25,388 nucleotides of DNA from an uncultured Agitococcus sp. (lineage in GTDB: Bacteria; Pseudomonadota; Gammaproteobacteria; Pseudomonadales; Moraxellaceae): the NCBI RefSeq assembly GCF_937920075.1, contig NZ_CALETI010000062.1, positions 1 to 25,388 on the forward strand, given 5' to 3'. Of the stretch, positions 1 to 9,405 are shown piece by piece; positions within the stretch are counted from its first letter, which is position 1; each line of letters begins with the position of its first letter. The position numbers were made by a program, and so were the translations under genes. Under the pieces are notes generated by a model. It saw nothing but the letters and a program-made list of their open reading frames with translations. It searched no databases and was not told the DNA's origin.

Positions 1-2
1 GT

Positions 3-3000
3 ATAGACACCATTACTTACACCGTACAGGATGTTTTTGGTAATACTGCTCAATCGTTTGTGATTGTAGATGTATTGGGTGACACAGGTGGCGGAGGAGG
101 AGATGGCGGTGGTGGTTTTAATAATGCACCTGTTACAAGTGATGATTATGTTACAACTGATGAATTCACATCCGTCACAGTAGATGTTGTTGCCAATGAT
201 TATGATATTGATGGTGATCCATTAACACTAGAGGGCGTTTATTTACAACAAGGTGAAGGTGAAATTTCAGTTGTTGGTAATAATATTACGGTCACTCCCT
301 TTGTAGGAGCAGGCGCACAAGAAATTGTTGTGGGATACAATGTTACAGATGGTATAAGCTCTAGCTCAGCAACTTTAAATGTAACGGTTTCTCCTTCTGG
401 TGGAGGCAATATTCCCCCTGAGGCTATTGATGATTATGCAATAACAGGTGTAAATCAGCCCGTTACGATTGACGTTTTGGCGAATGACTATGATTTAGAT
501 GGTGATACTTTAAGTTTATATCAGGTTTATGTTTCACCAGAAGTAGGTCAGGTCGTTGTTAATGAAAACAGTACAATAACGTTTATTCCTAACGAGGGGT
601 TTATTGGTCAAGCTCAGATTGAATATAGTATTCAAGACTCTTCTGGTATGTCACCTAGTGTTGCTTTTTTGTATGTTAATGTTCAAATTCAATCAGGACA
701 GTTTTTGCAAGGTACAGATGGCGATGATTTCTTGGTTGGTACATTAGGCGCAGATACCATTGTGGGAATGGGGGGCAATGATTGGTTACTGGGTGATTCT
801 GACGATGGCACTGGACAATATTTGGCTGGTAGTGATGATGTCCTCGTTGGTGGCACAGGTAATGATAGATTAACGGGTGTAAGTGGTAATGATGTTTATG
901 TGTTTTATCAAGGTGATGGGCAGGATCAAATTAATAATTATGATCCCAATCAAACTATAAATGAAATACAAAGTGTCGATCGTTTAGTATTTGGCTCAGG
1001 CATTAACCCTTCCGATATTCAAATAGCTTTTGGCACTATGCCTTATGGTAGTAATGTTGCACCAAGTATAATTTTATCTGTTAATGGCACTAATGACCAA
1101 GTTACGATTTTTGGTGGTGACCCACAAGGCCAAGTTTTCTCATTGCAAGATGTAATGGTTGATGCTATTGAATTTGCCGATGGTACAGTATGGACAAAAG
1201 AGCAAATATTATCGGGATTGAATCCTGTAGAAAATCAAATAATAGGCGATGATGGCAATAATCTTTTAGTAGATACAGATGCCAATGATCATATTCAAGG
1301 TTTAGCAGGTAACGATACACTGGTTGGTAGTCATGGTAACGACTTGTTAGAGGGCGGTGACGGTGATGATGTGTTAGTTGAGCAATCATCTCAGATATTT
1401 CTGCAAGATTTATCCCAGCTTTATAATTCGTCACTAGTTAATAATTTAGGTGGCACACAAGGTTTTGGTGAAAATAGTATTGCTCTAGGAGATGATAATC
1501 TAGAACAGATTGATATCAGTGCTATTTTTGGGCAAAGTGGTGGTTTTACCGCGCAAATTAGTACAAACGGGACTATTTTTTTAAATGGCATCCAAGGAAG
1601 TACAAATATAACAATTTATGGGCGAGATTTGGATACGCGTACTCGTGAAGGTTTGCTACCCACAGCAGGCGGAAACTCAACGGGTAGCAATACGGTTTAT
1701 TATGATATAGATACTGCCAATGGTATTTTAACAGTGACTTGGGATGATGTTGCTATTTATGGTACATCGACACTTAATGCTTTCCAGTTGCAAATTATTA
1801 GGCAAGGAGACGCCGGTGATTATGATGTTGTCTTGCGTTATGAAGATGTACAAGAAGGATATATCAATATTGGTTTTAACGGTCAGCCTATTCAGTCTCC
1901 AGTAGATTTACAAACGACAGGTCAAGGGGTATATGGCTTTAAAGTTCGTAATGGCCTAATTCATAGCTCTTTAGGAGATAACAACACCCTTGTAGGTGGC
2001 CAAGGTTATGACATGTTAGTTGGTGGAGATGGCAATGATACTTATGTCTTTAATTTAGGTGATGGCCAAGACGTTATTGATAATTCTCCTGTCGATATAT
2101 TTAATCAGAATGGCTTTGATCGCTTAGTATTTGGTGTTGGGATAAATCCAAGCGATATTGAGTTGCGTGGAAATGGTGTTGATTTAATTTTAGCAATTAA
2201 AGATACATTGGATAGTGTGACGTTAGTTGGAGCACTTGCAAATGTTGCATCTGGTTTAGATGCAATTGAATTTTCAGATGGTACAGTATGGGATCGTTGG
2301 CAAATAGAGCAAATGCCATTAATGGTTGTTGGGAATGGAAATAATATATTAAATGGCGGGCAAGGCGTTGATTTGATGATTGGTGGTTTGGGCGATGATA
2401 TCTATTACATCGACTCCATTAACGATAAAATCACCGAACTGTCAAATCAAGGCAACGATACTGTTATCAGTACAATCTCATATTCTTTGGCCAATACTGA
2501 ACTAGAGCATATTACATTAATAGGCACAGAACATCTTAAAGCTACAGGAAGTAGCAAAAATAATATACTAATTGGCAATGAGGGCAATAACACTATTGAT
2601 GGTGGTACAGGTAATGATACCCTCACAGGTGGATTAGGCGATGATACTTATATTATTGACAATGCTAGTGATGTGATTGTTGAATTAGCTAATCAAGGTA
2701 ATGATACTGTATTTAGCCAAGTTTCCTATTCATTAGGTGGTACTAGTATTGAAAACCTTCGTTTAATTGGCACTGGCACACTCAATGCTACAGGCAATGA
2801 TGAAAATAATCTAATCGTTGGGAATAATGCTAATAATGATCTTTCTGGTGGCAAAGGTAGTGATACGCTTGAAGCAGGAGCTGGTAATGATACATTAAGA
2901 GGTGGCGACGGTGCAGACTTCTTATTAGGAGGCGGTGGTAACGATACTTATTATATTGAGAATCAGGATGATTTTATTAAGGAACTGCCTTTAATTGGTA

Positions 3001-5264
3001 CTGATACAGTGATTAGCACGTTAAATTATACACTTGGTGCTTATTTAGAAAACTTAACATTAGAGGGCTCTGCAACAAGTGGTGACGGTAATGAGCTTGA
3101 CAATAATATTGTAGGAAATACAAACGACAATATCCTCAATGGATATCGGGGCAATGATACTTTAGATGGCGGTGTGGGAGCAGATACGCTTATTGGTGGT
3201 ATCGGTAATGATACTTATATTATTGACAACATAAATGATGTGATTACAGAGTTTGATAAACAAGGTATAGATACCGTTCAAAGTAAAATCACCTACTCTA
3301 TTGCCTCTCTGGAATTCATAGAAAATCTGACCTTATTGGGTTTTGGTGATTTAAGTGCGACAGGCAATAAGCTCAACAATATTATTAAAGGTAATGACGC
3401 TAAAAACACCTTAGATGGTGGTGAGGGTATTGATACCCTTCTTGGCGGAAACGGTGATGATACGTATATTGTTGATAATTTGAATGATCAAGTTATCGAA
3501 GTAGCAGATAATGGCACTGATACTATACAAACAAATCTTTCCTATATACTCACTGACAATATTGAAAATCTGATATTAACAGGTACAAGTCATATTACAG
3601 GAACAGGTAACACGCTCAGCAATAAATTAATTGGCAATGCTCATGACAATATTCTAAATGGATTAAGTGGCAATGATACCCTAGAAGGTGGTGCTGGCAA
3701 TGATAGCTATATTTTCACACGTAATAGCGGCATGGATGAAATATTTGACAACCTTGGTAACAATACTCTTCTAATCAACAATTTACTCCTCAGTGAGCTA
3801 GGCTTTAGCAAAGCAAGCAATAACTTAGAAGTTAGTATTAATGGGCGCAGTGACAAAGTTATCATCAGAGATTGGTACACGAATAATAATAATCGTATGA
3901 GTTTACAATTAACAGATGGCACTACTCTATCAGCAACCCAATTAGAAGAAAAAGCCAATGCTAATACTTCTAATAATGGCTCTGGAGCTGGTAGCAGTGG
4001 TAACGACAATTTAACAGGCACTACAGGCAATGATAATCTCAATGGCGGTGAAGGTGCTGATACCATGGCTGGTGGTAGTGGTGATGACATTTATACAGTC
4101 GACAATACTGGCGATGTTGTTATTGAAAACGAAAATCAAGGCACAGATACCATTAAAAGCTCTGTCAACTACACATTGTCTAACCATGTTGAGAAACTGG
4201 TATTAACAGGTACTGGCTTTATCAAAGGCACAGGTAATACTCTCAATAATTACATAACTGGTAATAGCGGCAATAATATTTTAGATGGTGGTTCAGGCAT
4301 TGACACCCTTGAAGGTGGTGCTGGCGATGATATTTATATTGTTGATCACAAAGATGATTTAATTAATGAAATTGCAGGCGAAGGTTACGATACTGTTAGA
4401 AGTTTTATTGATTATACATTAGGTGCAAATATTGAAGCATTAAGCTTAATTGATGCTTTAGCACTCAAAGGGACAGGCAATCAACTTAATAACCTTATCA
4501 GTGGTAATGATGCCAACAACACCTTAACAGGTGGTGATGGTAAAGACACACTTAAAGGCGGTTTAGGTGATGACACTTATATCATTCAAGCAACTGATAT
4601 TGCAGATATTATTACCGAAAAAACCAATGAAGGTAATGATACCATTCAGAGCTATGCAACTTATGAGCTTTCTGACAACGTTGAAAACATCATCTTACTA
4701 GGAAATAATGCTATTGATGCTTATGGCAATAGCCAAAACAACACATTAATAGGTAACGATGCCAATAATACACTCAATGGTAGAGCTGGTAATGATACAT
4801 TACAAGGTGGCTTAGGCAATGATGTCTATGTGTTTGGTCGTGGTGCAGGTCAAGACTTAATAAACAACACTGATGCTAATAATGGTAATGACAAAGTCTT
4901 ATTTAACACAGATGTCAATTACCAGCAATTATGGTTAGAACGTAAAGATAATCATCTTGTTCTTACCATTAGTGCCTATCAAGAAATTTTTACTGAAGAA
5001 ACTATTAATGGCACCACATCATTGGTTGCAAAAGTGAAACTTAGTAAAACAAATGATACTGTTACAATTCAGGATTGGTATAGCAATTCAGCTAAACAAG
5101 TTGATAGTTTTGAATTGAGCGATGGCAAAGTATTGCTTGCCTCAGAAGTTCAACAATTAGTAGATAAAATGGCTAGTTTTGGTGTATTCAAGGATGGTAG
5201 CTTGACTGTTAATAAAAATCAGTATGACGCTGATATTTTGCCCGTTTTAAATATTACTTGGTAA
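3..5264 (+). CDS. Giant RTX calcium-binding repeat protein, 5' end outside window
   Basis: Probable secreted or surface-anchored RTX protein (adhesin-like), of which 1753 residues are visible. The frame stays open to the left edge: codons 3-59 read IDTITYTVQDVFGNTAQ, the end of an Ig/cadherin-like domain, so the GTG at 60 is not the start. Then follow a poly-Gly linker (about 84-120), two bacterial Ig-like domains (about 130-390 and 415-690, both with VLANDYD-type or VVANDYD-type motifs), RTX nonapeptides GGxGxDxL (about 706-890), and a haemolysin-type calcium-binding-related segment (about 895-1240). Next come more RTX units, a NIDO-like domain (about 1449-1900), another related segment (about 2040-2320), eight modules of about 82 residues (2382-4805, interrupted once) and a C-terminal segment ending ILPVLNITW. 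Known family behaviour: calcium-dependent folding after type I secretion using a C-terminal signal. No type I exporter lies in the window. The exact role is unknown. Confidence 0.93.
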   Translation: MDTITYTVQDVFGNTAQSFVIVDVLGDTGGGGGDGGGGFNNAPVTSDDYVTTDEFTSVTVDVVANDYDIDGDPLTLEGVYLQQGEGEISVVGNNITVTPFVGAGAQEIVVGYNVTDGISSSSATLNVTVSPSGGGNIPPEAIDDYAITGVNQPVTIDVLANDYDLDGDTLSLYQVYVSPEVGQVVVNENSTITFIPNEGFIGQAQIEYSIQDSSGMSPSVAFLYVNVQIQSGQFLQGTDGDDFLVGTLGADTIVGMGGNDWLLGDSDDGTGQYLAGSDDVLVGGTGNDRLTGVSGNDVYVFYQGDGQDQINNYDPNQTINEIQSVDRLVFGSGINPSDIQIAFGTMPYGSNVAPSIILSVNGTNDQVTIFGGDPQGQVFSLQDVMVDAIEFADGTVWTKEQILSGLNPVENQIIGDDGNNLLVDTDANDHIQGLAGNDTLVGSHGNDLLEGGDGDDVLVEQSSQIFLQDLSQLYNSSLVNNLGGTQGFGENSIALGDDNLEQIDISAIFGQSGGFTAQISTNGTIFLNGIQGSTNITIYGRDLDTRTREGLLPTAGGNSTGSNTVYYDIDTANGILTVTWDDVAIYGTSTLNAFQLQIIRQGDAGDYDVVLRYEDVQEGYINIGFNGQPIQSPVDLQTTGQGVYGFKVRNGLIHSSLGDNNTLVGGQGYDMLVGGDGNDTYVFNLGDGQDVIDNSPVDIFNQNGFDRLVFGVGINPSDIELRGNGVDLILAIKDTLDSVTLVGALANVASGLDAIEFSDGTVWDRWQIEQMPLMVVGNGNNILNGGQGVDLMIGGLGDDIYYIDSINDKITELSNQGNDTVISTISYSLANTELEHITLIGTEHLKATGSSKNNILIGNEGNNTIDGGTGNDTLTGGLGDDTYIIDNASDVIVELANQGNDTVFSQVSYSLGGTSIENLRLIGTGTLNATGNDENNLIVGNNANNDLSGGKGSDTLEAGAGNDTLRGGDGADFLLGGGGNDTYYIENQDDFIKELPLIGTDTVISTLNYTLGAYLENLTLEGSATSGDGNELDNNIVGNTNDNILNGYRGNDTLDGGVGADTLIGGIGNDTYIIDNINDVITEFDKQGIDTVQSKITYSIASLEFIENLTLLGFGDLSATGNKLNNIIKGNDAKNTLDGGEGIDTLLGGNGDDTYIVDNLNDQVIEVADNGTDTIQTNLSYILTDNIENLILTGTSHITGTGNTLSNKLIGNAHDNILNGLSGNDTLEGGAGNDSYIFTRNSGMDEIFDNLGNNTLLINNLLLSELGFSKASNNLEVSINGRSDKVIIRDWYTNNNNRMSLQLTDGTTLSATQLEEKANANTSNNGSGAGSSGNDNLTGTTGNDNLNGGEGADTMAGGSGDDIYTVDNTGDVVIENENQGTDTIKSSVNYTLSNHVEKLVLTGTGFIKGTGNTLNNYITGNSGNNILDGGSGIDTLEGGAGDDIYIVDHKDDLINEIAGEGYDTVRSFIDYTLGANIEALSLIDALALKGTGNQLNNLISGNDANNTLTGGDGKDTLKGGLGDDTYIIQATDIADIITEKTNEGNDTIQSYATYELSDNVENIILLGNNAIDAYGNSQNNTLIGNDANNTLNGRAGNDTLQGGLGNDVYVFGRGAGQDLINNTDANNGNDKVLFNTDVNYQQLWLERKDNHLVLTISAYQEIFTEETINGTTSLVAKVKLSKTNDTVTIQDWYSNSAKQVDSFELSDGKVLLASEVQQLVDKMASFGVFKDGSLTVNKNQYDADILPVLNITW
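2382..3686 (+). repeat. Five in-frame copies of an ~82-residue RTX module
   Basis: Units begin at 2382, 2628, 2928, 3195 and 3444 with GGxGDD/ND-(T/I)Y-(I/Y)(I/V)(D/E). Each continues with a D-x-I-x-E turn, a (D)TV-x-S strand, Y-(S/T)(L/I), ENL-x-L-x-G, ATGN or GTGN, NN-x-I-x-GN and a closing GG-x-G-x-DTL nonapeptide. Lengths are 82, 100, 89, 83 and 81 codons; the longer ones carry extra nonapeptides. The DNA copies have diverged, so this is old protein-level duplication rather than a recent array. Confidence 0.85.
4071..4805 (+). repeat. Three further in-frame copies of the ~82-residue RTX module
   Basis: Units begin at 4071, 4314 and 4557 and measure 81, 81 and 83 codons (243, 243 and 249 bases). 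They follow the same plan as the upstream block. The two blocks are separated by a haemolysin-type calcium-binding-related segment and a Ser/Asn/Gly-rich linker (about 3687-4070). Confidence 0.85.
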
Positions 5265-5273
5265 TTTTGTCAT

Positions 5274-5308
5274 AAAACCAAAAATCACTTAAAGTGGTTT
5301 TTGGTTTT
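5274..5308. terminator. Bidirectional hairpin terminator between convergent genes
   Basis: A 16-bp stem pairs 5274-5289 with 5293-5308 around a 3-base loop, with one T/G mismatch that becomes a wobble pair in RNA. The plus-strand stem begins with an A-run and ends GGTTTT, followed by a T-rich tail (5311-5318). It lies 9 bases after the RTX stop codon and 15 bases before the hydrolase stop on the other strand, so it probably serves both genes. Confidence 0.8.
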
Positions 5309-5323
5309 AGTTCTTTTTAGGCA

Positions 5324-6346
5324 TTATATTTCTCTCCCCTCGCCTTCTAATAACACAATAAAATCCTGTTCAGGCACTTGTTGTTGCCACAAGGATTGTT
5401 TTAAATCGGCTAATGGCGCATCAATACTTTCATCGGTTAATTGAAAGGTATTAAAGTGAATACCTAACGACAGCCGTGCTTTTAAATCAAGATGCGCTTG
5501 TACTGCATCAGCAGGATTCATGTGTACTTGACGCATTAACTCTCTTGGCAAATACGCACCAATCGGCAACAAAGCAACTCGTGGCGCACCTAAACGCTGA
5601 TAAATGTCGCTAAAATGCGGCGCATAACCTGTATCACCTGCAAAATAAGCATGACCAAACTCGGTCACTACCGATAAACTGCCCCATAAGGCCACATTTC
5701 TATCGCGCATACCACGCCCCGAAAAATGCTTGGCAGGAAGATAGTGAATACCTATGCCTTCGGCAAGGCTATAAGACTGCCACCAATCTAGCTCAATCAC
5801 CTCTAGGCCATAATCACGCAAATGCGCACCATTGCCCAAGCCTGTTATCACTACAGGTTGATGATGTTGCTGTAACCATAGCAAACTGGCGGTGTCTAAA
5901 TGGTCATAATGATTATGACTTAATAAAATCGCATCAATTGGCGGTAAGTCTTCTAAGGCAATGCCTGCAGGTCGGACACGCTTAGGCCCTGCATATTTAA
6001 ACGGACTACAACGCTCTGCCCACACAGGGTCGGTTAATAAGTTATAACAGCCTATTTGTAATAACACCGTGGCATGACCGACAAACCACATTTTCCAATC
6101 TGCCAAATCATCACTAAAGTGCGCTGTTGGTTTAGCAAAGTGTTGATTGCTGAGATTTTCAGGCCATGTACGATTATCACGGCTTAAAATCCATTTTAAT
6201 AATGCCGCTTGGTTACGCTCTTCGCGCTCCCACGGATTAAAAAATCGCTGACCGTTAAAATGGGGTGCATTACTGACAATATTCGGTTTGACTAACACAT
6301 CCTTAGTCACAGTTTTGGTAGCCAAACTAAATTGTTTTTGACTCAT
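5324..6346 (-). CDS. Metallo-beta-lactamase-fold hydrolase, NAPE-PLD/UlaG-like
   Basis: Predicted zinc-dependent hydrolase of about 340 residues. The metal-binding motif HNHYDH sits about 144-149 residues into the protein counted from the ATG at 6346. It is preceded by the beta-sandwich start WFVGHATVLLQIG and the TDPVW strand typical of this family. Later metal-ligand regions include HFSGRGMRDRN, YFAGDTGY, an MNPADAVQAH segment and a final GIHFNTF. Known relatives include N-acyl-phosphatidylethanolamine phospholipase D and UlaG-like lactonases; the substrate here is unknown. No signal peptide is seen, so it is probably cytoplasmic or membrane-peripheral. I chose the ATG at 6346 (MSQKQF) because the longer reading at 6364 needs a TTG. 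Either start lies inside the 3' end of the pump gene (20-base overlap with this choice), so translation is probably coupled to the pump. Confidence 0.85.
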   Translation of the reverse strand: MSQKQFSLATKTVTKDVLVKPNIVSNAPHFNGQRFFNPWEREERNQAALLKWILSRDNRTWPENLSNQHFAKPTAHFSDDLADWKMWFVGHATVLLQIGCYNLLTDPVWAERCSPFKYAGPKRVRPAGIALEDLPPIDAILLSHNHYDHLDTASLLWLQQHHQPVVITGLGNGAHLRDYGLEVIELDWWQSYSLAEGIGIHYLPAKHFSGRGMRDRNVALWGSLSVVTEFGHAYFAGDTGYAPHFSDIYQRLGAPRVALLPIGAYLPRELMRQVHMNPADAVQAHLDLKARLSLGIHFNTFQLTDESIDAPLADLKQSLWQQQVPEQDFIVLLEGEGREI

Positions 6347-9300
6347 GCTGATGCACCCGACCAATCAATAAATATAAACAAGGAATGACAAACAAGGTAA
6401 ATAGCGTACCAATGGTCATGCCACCCACAATTACCCAACCAATTGGCTGACGCACTTCTGCTCCTGCACCTACGGCAATCGCTAAAGGAATCGCTCCTAA
6501 TACCATCGCTGCGGTGGTCATTAAAATCGGTCTTAACCGTAAACTCGCCGATTCAATCACCGCTTGTAATTTACTACGACCTTGCTCTTGGAGTTGGTTG
6601 GCAAATTCGACCAATAAAATACCATGTTTAGTAATTAAACCGACAAGAGTAATTAAGCCAATTTGACTATAAACATTCAAACTCCCACCAGTAAATTTAA
6701 GAGCCAATACCGCACCTAACATCGCCAATGGCACAGAAAACATAATAATCAAAGGGTCTCTAAAACTTTCAAATTGAGCGGCTAATACCAAATAAATAAA
6801 TAACACTGCCAAGATAAAGGCTTTGGCCAAGGCATCACCCGAGGTTAAAAACTCGCGAGTTTGTCCTGCCCAGTCATAACTCATACTAGGGTTATTAATT
6901 TCTTTCATGCTTTGTTGTAAAAAACTCACCGCCTGCCCAACGGTATAACCTTCGGCTAAACTAGCAGTAATTTTGGCCGAACGTAATTTGTTAAAATGAT
7001 TTAACTCTGCTGGACTAATCGTTTCTTGCATAGTCAACACACTGGCCAACGGTAATACTTCACCTTGTTGATTACGCACATAAATTTGATCGAGTTGCTC
7101 AGGGGTACGGCGTTCTTCATCGGCAAGTTGCAAAATCACATCATATTGATCGCCATCTAATTTAAAGGTGGTTACTTTACGGCTGCCTAATAAAGTTTCT
7201 AAAGTTCGGCCAATATCCGACACCCCCACACCTAATAAAGCGGCTTTATCTCTGTCTACTTGTACTGATAATTGCGGCTTATTGAGTTTTAAATCAGGAA
7301 TTGGATTGGCAAAACCCTCATTCTGATTGATTTTTTCCATTAATTGACCAATCATTTTGCCTAAATCGGCATAACTGCCTGTGGTTTGTAAGACAAAATC
7401 AATCGGTTGACTAGACGTACCTTGACCTAATGACGGTGGCAACGTAGCTAAAGCATTTACCCCTGCAATACCCGCTAATTTTGGCCGTAAATCGGGTGCA
7501 ATGTCTTGGGTACTACGCTCTCGTTGTTCCCACGGAATAAAACGGTTAAAACTCATAAACCGTGTTTCGTCAGGCATGCCAATAATTAAAAAGGTCGAAG
7601 CGCGTTCAGGCACTTGGCTATAAATCGTTTCCAGTTGTTGCGCGTATTTATCTAAATAATTAGTGGTGACACCTTCGGGTGCAATGCCCATCGACACAAT
7701 CACTCCTCTATCTTCGGTGGGGGATAATTCAGACGGTAAGCCTTTAAACACCAGCCACATATAAGCACTGGCACCCACAGCAATCACCACCATTAACCAA
7801 CGTAATTTTAAAACTATGGTTAATAATTGTTGATAACCACGCGTCAAGGCTAATAAAAAGGTTTCAATCACTCGATAAATAATATTTTCTTGGCCTGAAT
7901 GAGCTTTCAATAATTTTGAACTCATCATCGGCGATAAGGTTAAGGCACAAAAACCCGAAACAATGACCGCAGCCGCCAAGGTTAAGGCAAATTCGGCAAA
8001 TAGCTTACCTGTTCGCCCTTCGGTAAAAGCAATCGGGGCAAATACTGCCGCTAAGGTAAACGTCATAGCTAATACAGCAAAAGCAATTTCTTTTGAGCCT
8101 TGTAACGCTGCTTGGGTTGGTGTTTTACCTTCTTCTATATGCCGATAAATGTTTTCTAACACTACAATGGCATCATCAACCACTAAACCAATCGCTAATA
8201 CCATCGCCAATAAAGTTAAGGTATTAATCGAAAAGCCCAAGATATTCATAAAAATCAATGCGCCAATTAATGACACAGGAATGGTAATCACAGGAATTAA
8301 AGTGGCACGTAAACTTCTTAAAAAGAAGAAAATCACTAAAACCACTAACACAACCGCTTCAATAATGGTTTTTTGTACCGAATCTATCGACTGTTGAATA
8401 AACACTGAGGAATCATAAGCCAGTTCGACTTTCATGCCTTGCGGTAAATTTTGTTCAATTCTTGGCAACTCGGCACGTACTGCTTTGGACACTTCTAAAG
8501 GATTCGCGGTAGAAGTTTTAATGACTCCCAAGGCAACCGCAGGTTTACCATTAAAGCGGGCAATACGCCGCACATCTTCGGGCGCAATTTCGACTTTGGC
8601 CACATCAGCCACGCGTAATAACAAACCATCTTGTTGTTTAATAATAATATTTTCAAACTGCTGTACAGTATTTAAGTCGGTTTCGGCTAATACCGAAAAT
8701 TCACGTTGTACACTTTCAACTCGGCCAGAAGGAATTTCGACATTTTGTGCGCGTAATGCGGTTTCAACATCTTGTGGTGTTAAACTATATCTTGCTAATT
8801 TTTCTTTATCTAACCAAATCCGCATCGCAGGTTTACGTTCGCCGCCAATTCTAATATCCGCCACACCATCTAAAGTTTGCAAACGGCTTTTGACTTGTTT
8901 ATCGGCAAATTGATTGATTTGTAAGGGGGTATGTTGTTGAGAAGAAAACGCTAACCACATAATCGGTTGAGCATCGGCCTCAGTTTTGGTAATTACAGGC
9001 TCATCAATGGTATCAGGTAAACGGCCACGCACTCGCGAGACCTTATCACGCACATCAGAAGTCGCACTATCAATATCACGACCTTGTTTAAAGGCAATGG
9101 TAATTTGGCTTCGGCCTGTTCGACTAATGGATGATAAATAATCAATGCCTTCAATACCCGATAACGAATCTTCTAAAATTTTAGTTACCGTTGCTTCAAC
9201 AATGGGCGCACTTGCGCCTGTGTAGTTGGTATCAACAGTCACAGTCGGAATATCAATATTGGGATATTCACGCACCGTAAGGCGGTCAAAAGCTAATAGT

Positions 9301-9374
9301 CCTGCCAATACAATCAACAAGTTAAGTACAATTGCTAATACAGGACGGCGAATACATAAAGCAGGAAGTTGCAT
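6327..9374 (-). CDS. RND-family efflux pump, inner-membrane permease (HAE-1 type)
   Basis: Proton-driven tripartite exporter subunit of 1015 residues, the usual AcrB-like length. The N-terminal helix is at about residues 11-30, and the periplasmic porter loops start with REYPNIDIPTV. TM4 carries the paired acidic residues D400-D401 in GLVVDDAIVV. The second half has the lysine near K916 in GLITKHGILLVEFAN and the arginines near 946-948, which correspond to the proton-relay residues of AcrB. The start is an ATG with a weak AAGAG upstream. It lies 64 bases after the adaptor gene, a gap mostly filled by a GC-rich repeat, and its end overlaps the hydrolase gene. No outer-membrane factor is encoded nearby, so a TolC-like channel is presumably elsewhere. 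The substrate cannot be told from sequence; drug or small-molecule export is the family norm. Confidence 0.95.
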   Translation of the reverse strand: MQLPALCIRRPVLAIVLNLLIVLAGLLAFDRLTVREYPNIDIPTVTVDTNYTGASAPIVEATVTKILEDSLSGIEGIDYLSSISRTGRSQITIAFKQGRDIDSATSDVRDKVSRVRGRLPDTIDEPVITKTEADAQPIMWLAFSSQQHTPLQINQFADKQVKSRLQTLDGVADIRIGGERKPAMRIWLDKEKLARYSLTPQDVETALRAQNVEIPSGRVESVQREFSVLAETDLNTVQQFENIIIKQQDGLLLRVADVAKVEIAPEDVRRIARFNGKPAVALGVIKTSTANPLEVSKAVRAELPRIEQNLPQGMKVELAYDSSVFIQQSIDSVQKTIIEAVVLVVLVIFFFLRSLRATLIPVITIPVSLIGALIFMNILGFSINTLTLLAMVLAIGLVVDDAIVVLENIYRHIEEGKTPTQAALQGSKEIAFAVLAMTFTLAAVFAPIAFTEGRTGKLFAEFALTLAAAVIVSGFCALTLSPMMSSKLLKAHSGQENIIYRVIETFLLALTRGYQQLLTIVLKLRWLMVVIAVGASAYMWLVFKGLPSELSPTEDRGVIVSMGIAPEGVTTNYLDKYAQQLETIYSQVPERASTFLIIGMPDETRFMSFNRFIPWEQRERSTQDIAPDLRPKLAGIAGVNALATLPPSLGQGTSSQPIDFVLQTTGSYADLGKMIGQLMEKINQNEGFANPIPDLKLNKPQLSVQVDRDKAALLGVGVSDIGRTLETLLGSRKVTTFKLDGDQYDVILQLADEERRTPEQLDQIYVRNQQGEVLPLASVLTMQETISPAELNHFNKLRSAKITASLAEGYTVGQAVSFLQQSMKEINNPSMSYDWAGQTREFLTSGDALAKAFILAVLFIYLVLAAQFESFRDPLIIMFSVPLAMLGAVLALKFTGGSLNVYSQIGLITLVGLITKHGILLVEFANQLQEQGRSKLQAVIESASLRLRPILMTTAAMVLGAIPLAIAVGAGAEVRQPIGWVIVGGMTIGTLFTLFVIPCLYLLIGRVHQHESKTI

Positions 9375-9405
9375 AATTGATACTCTTTTCAGGATTTACG
9401 CATCT

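Noticed and set aside
3707..4090. 127-codon open frame on the minus strand inside the RTX gene
   Set aside because: It is a shadow of the repetitive GGT/GAT/AAT-rich coding sequence; its product is low-complexity Pro/Leu/Ser.
5332..5344. CTCTCCCCTCGCC in the 3' end of the hydrolase gene as a third copy of the GC-rich repeat
   Set aside because: It is only 13 bases, lies within coding sequence for LLEGEGREI and lacks the CCCCAACCC core, so chance is the simpler explanation.
8434..8913. 159-codon open frame on the plus strand inside the RND pump gene
   Set aside because: It is antisense to a well conserved part of the pump, lacks any recognisable motif and has no ribosome-binding site; it follows from the codon usage of the real gene.
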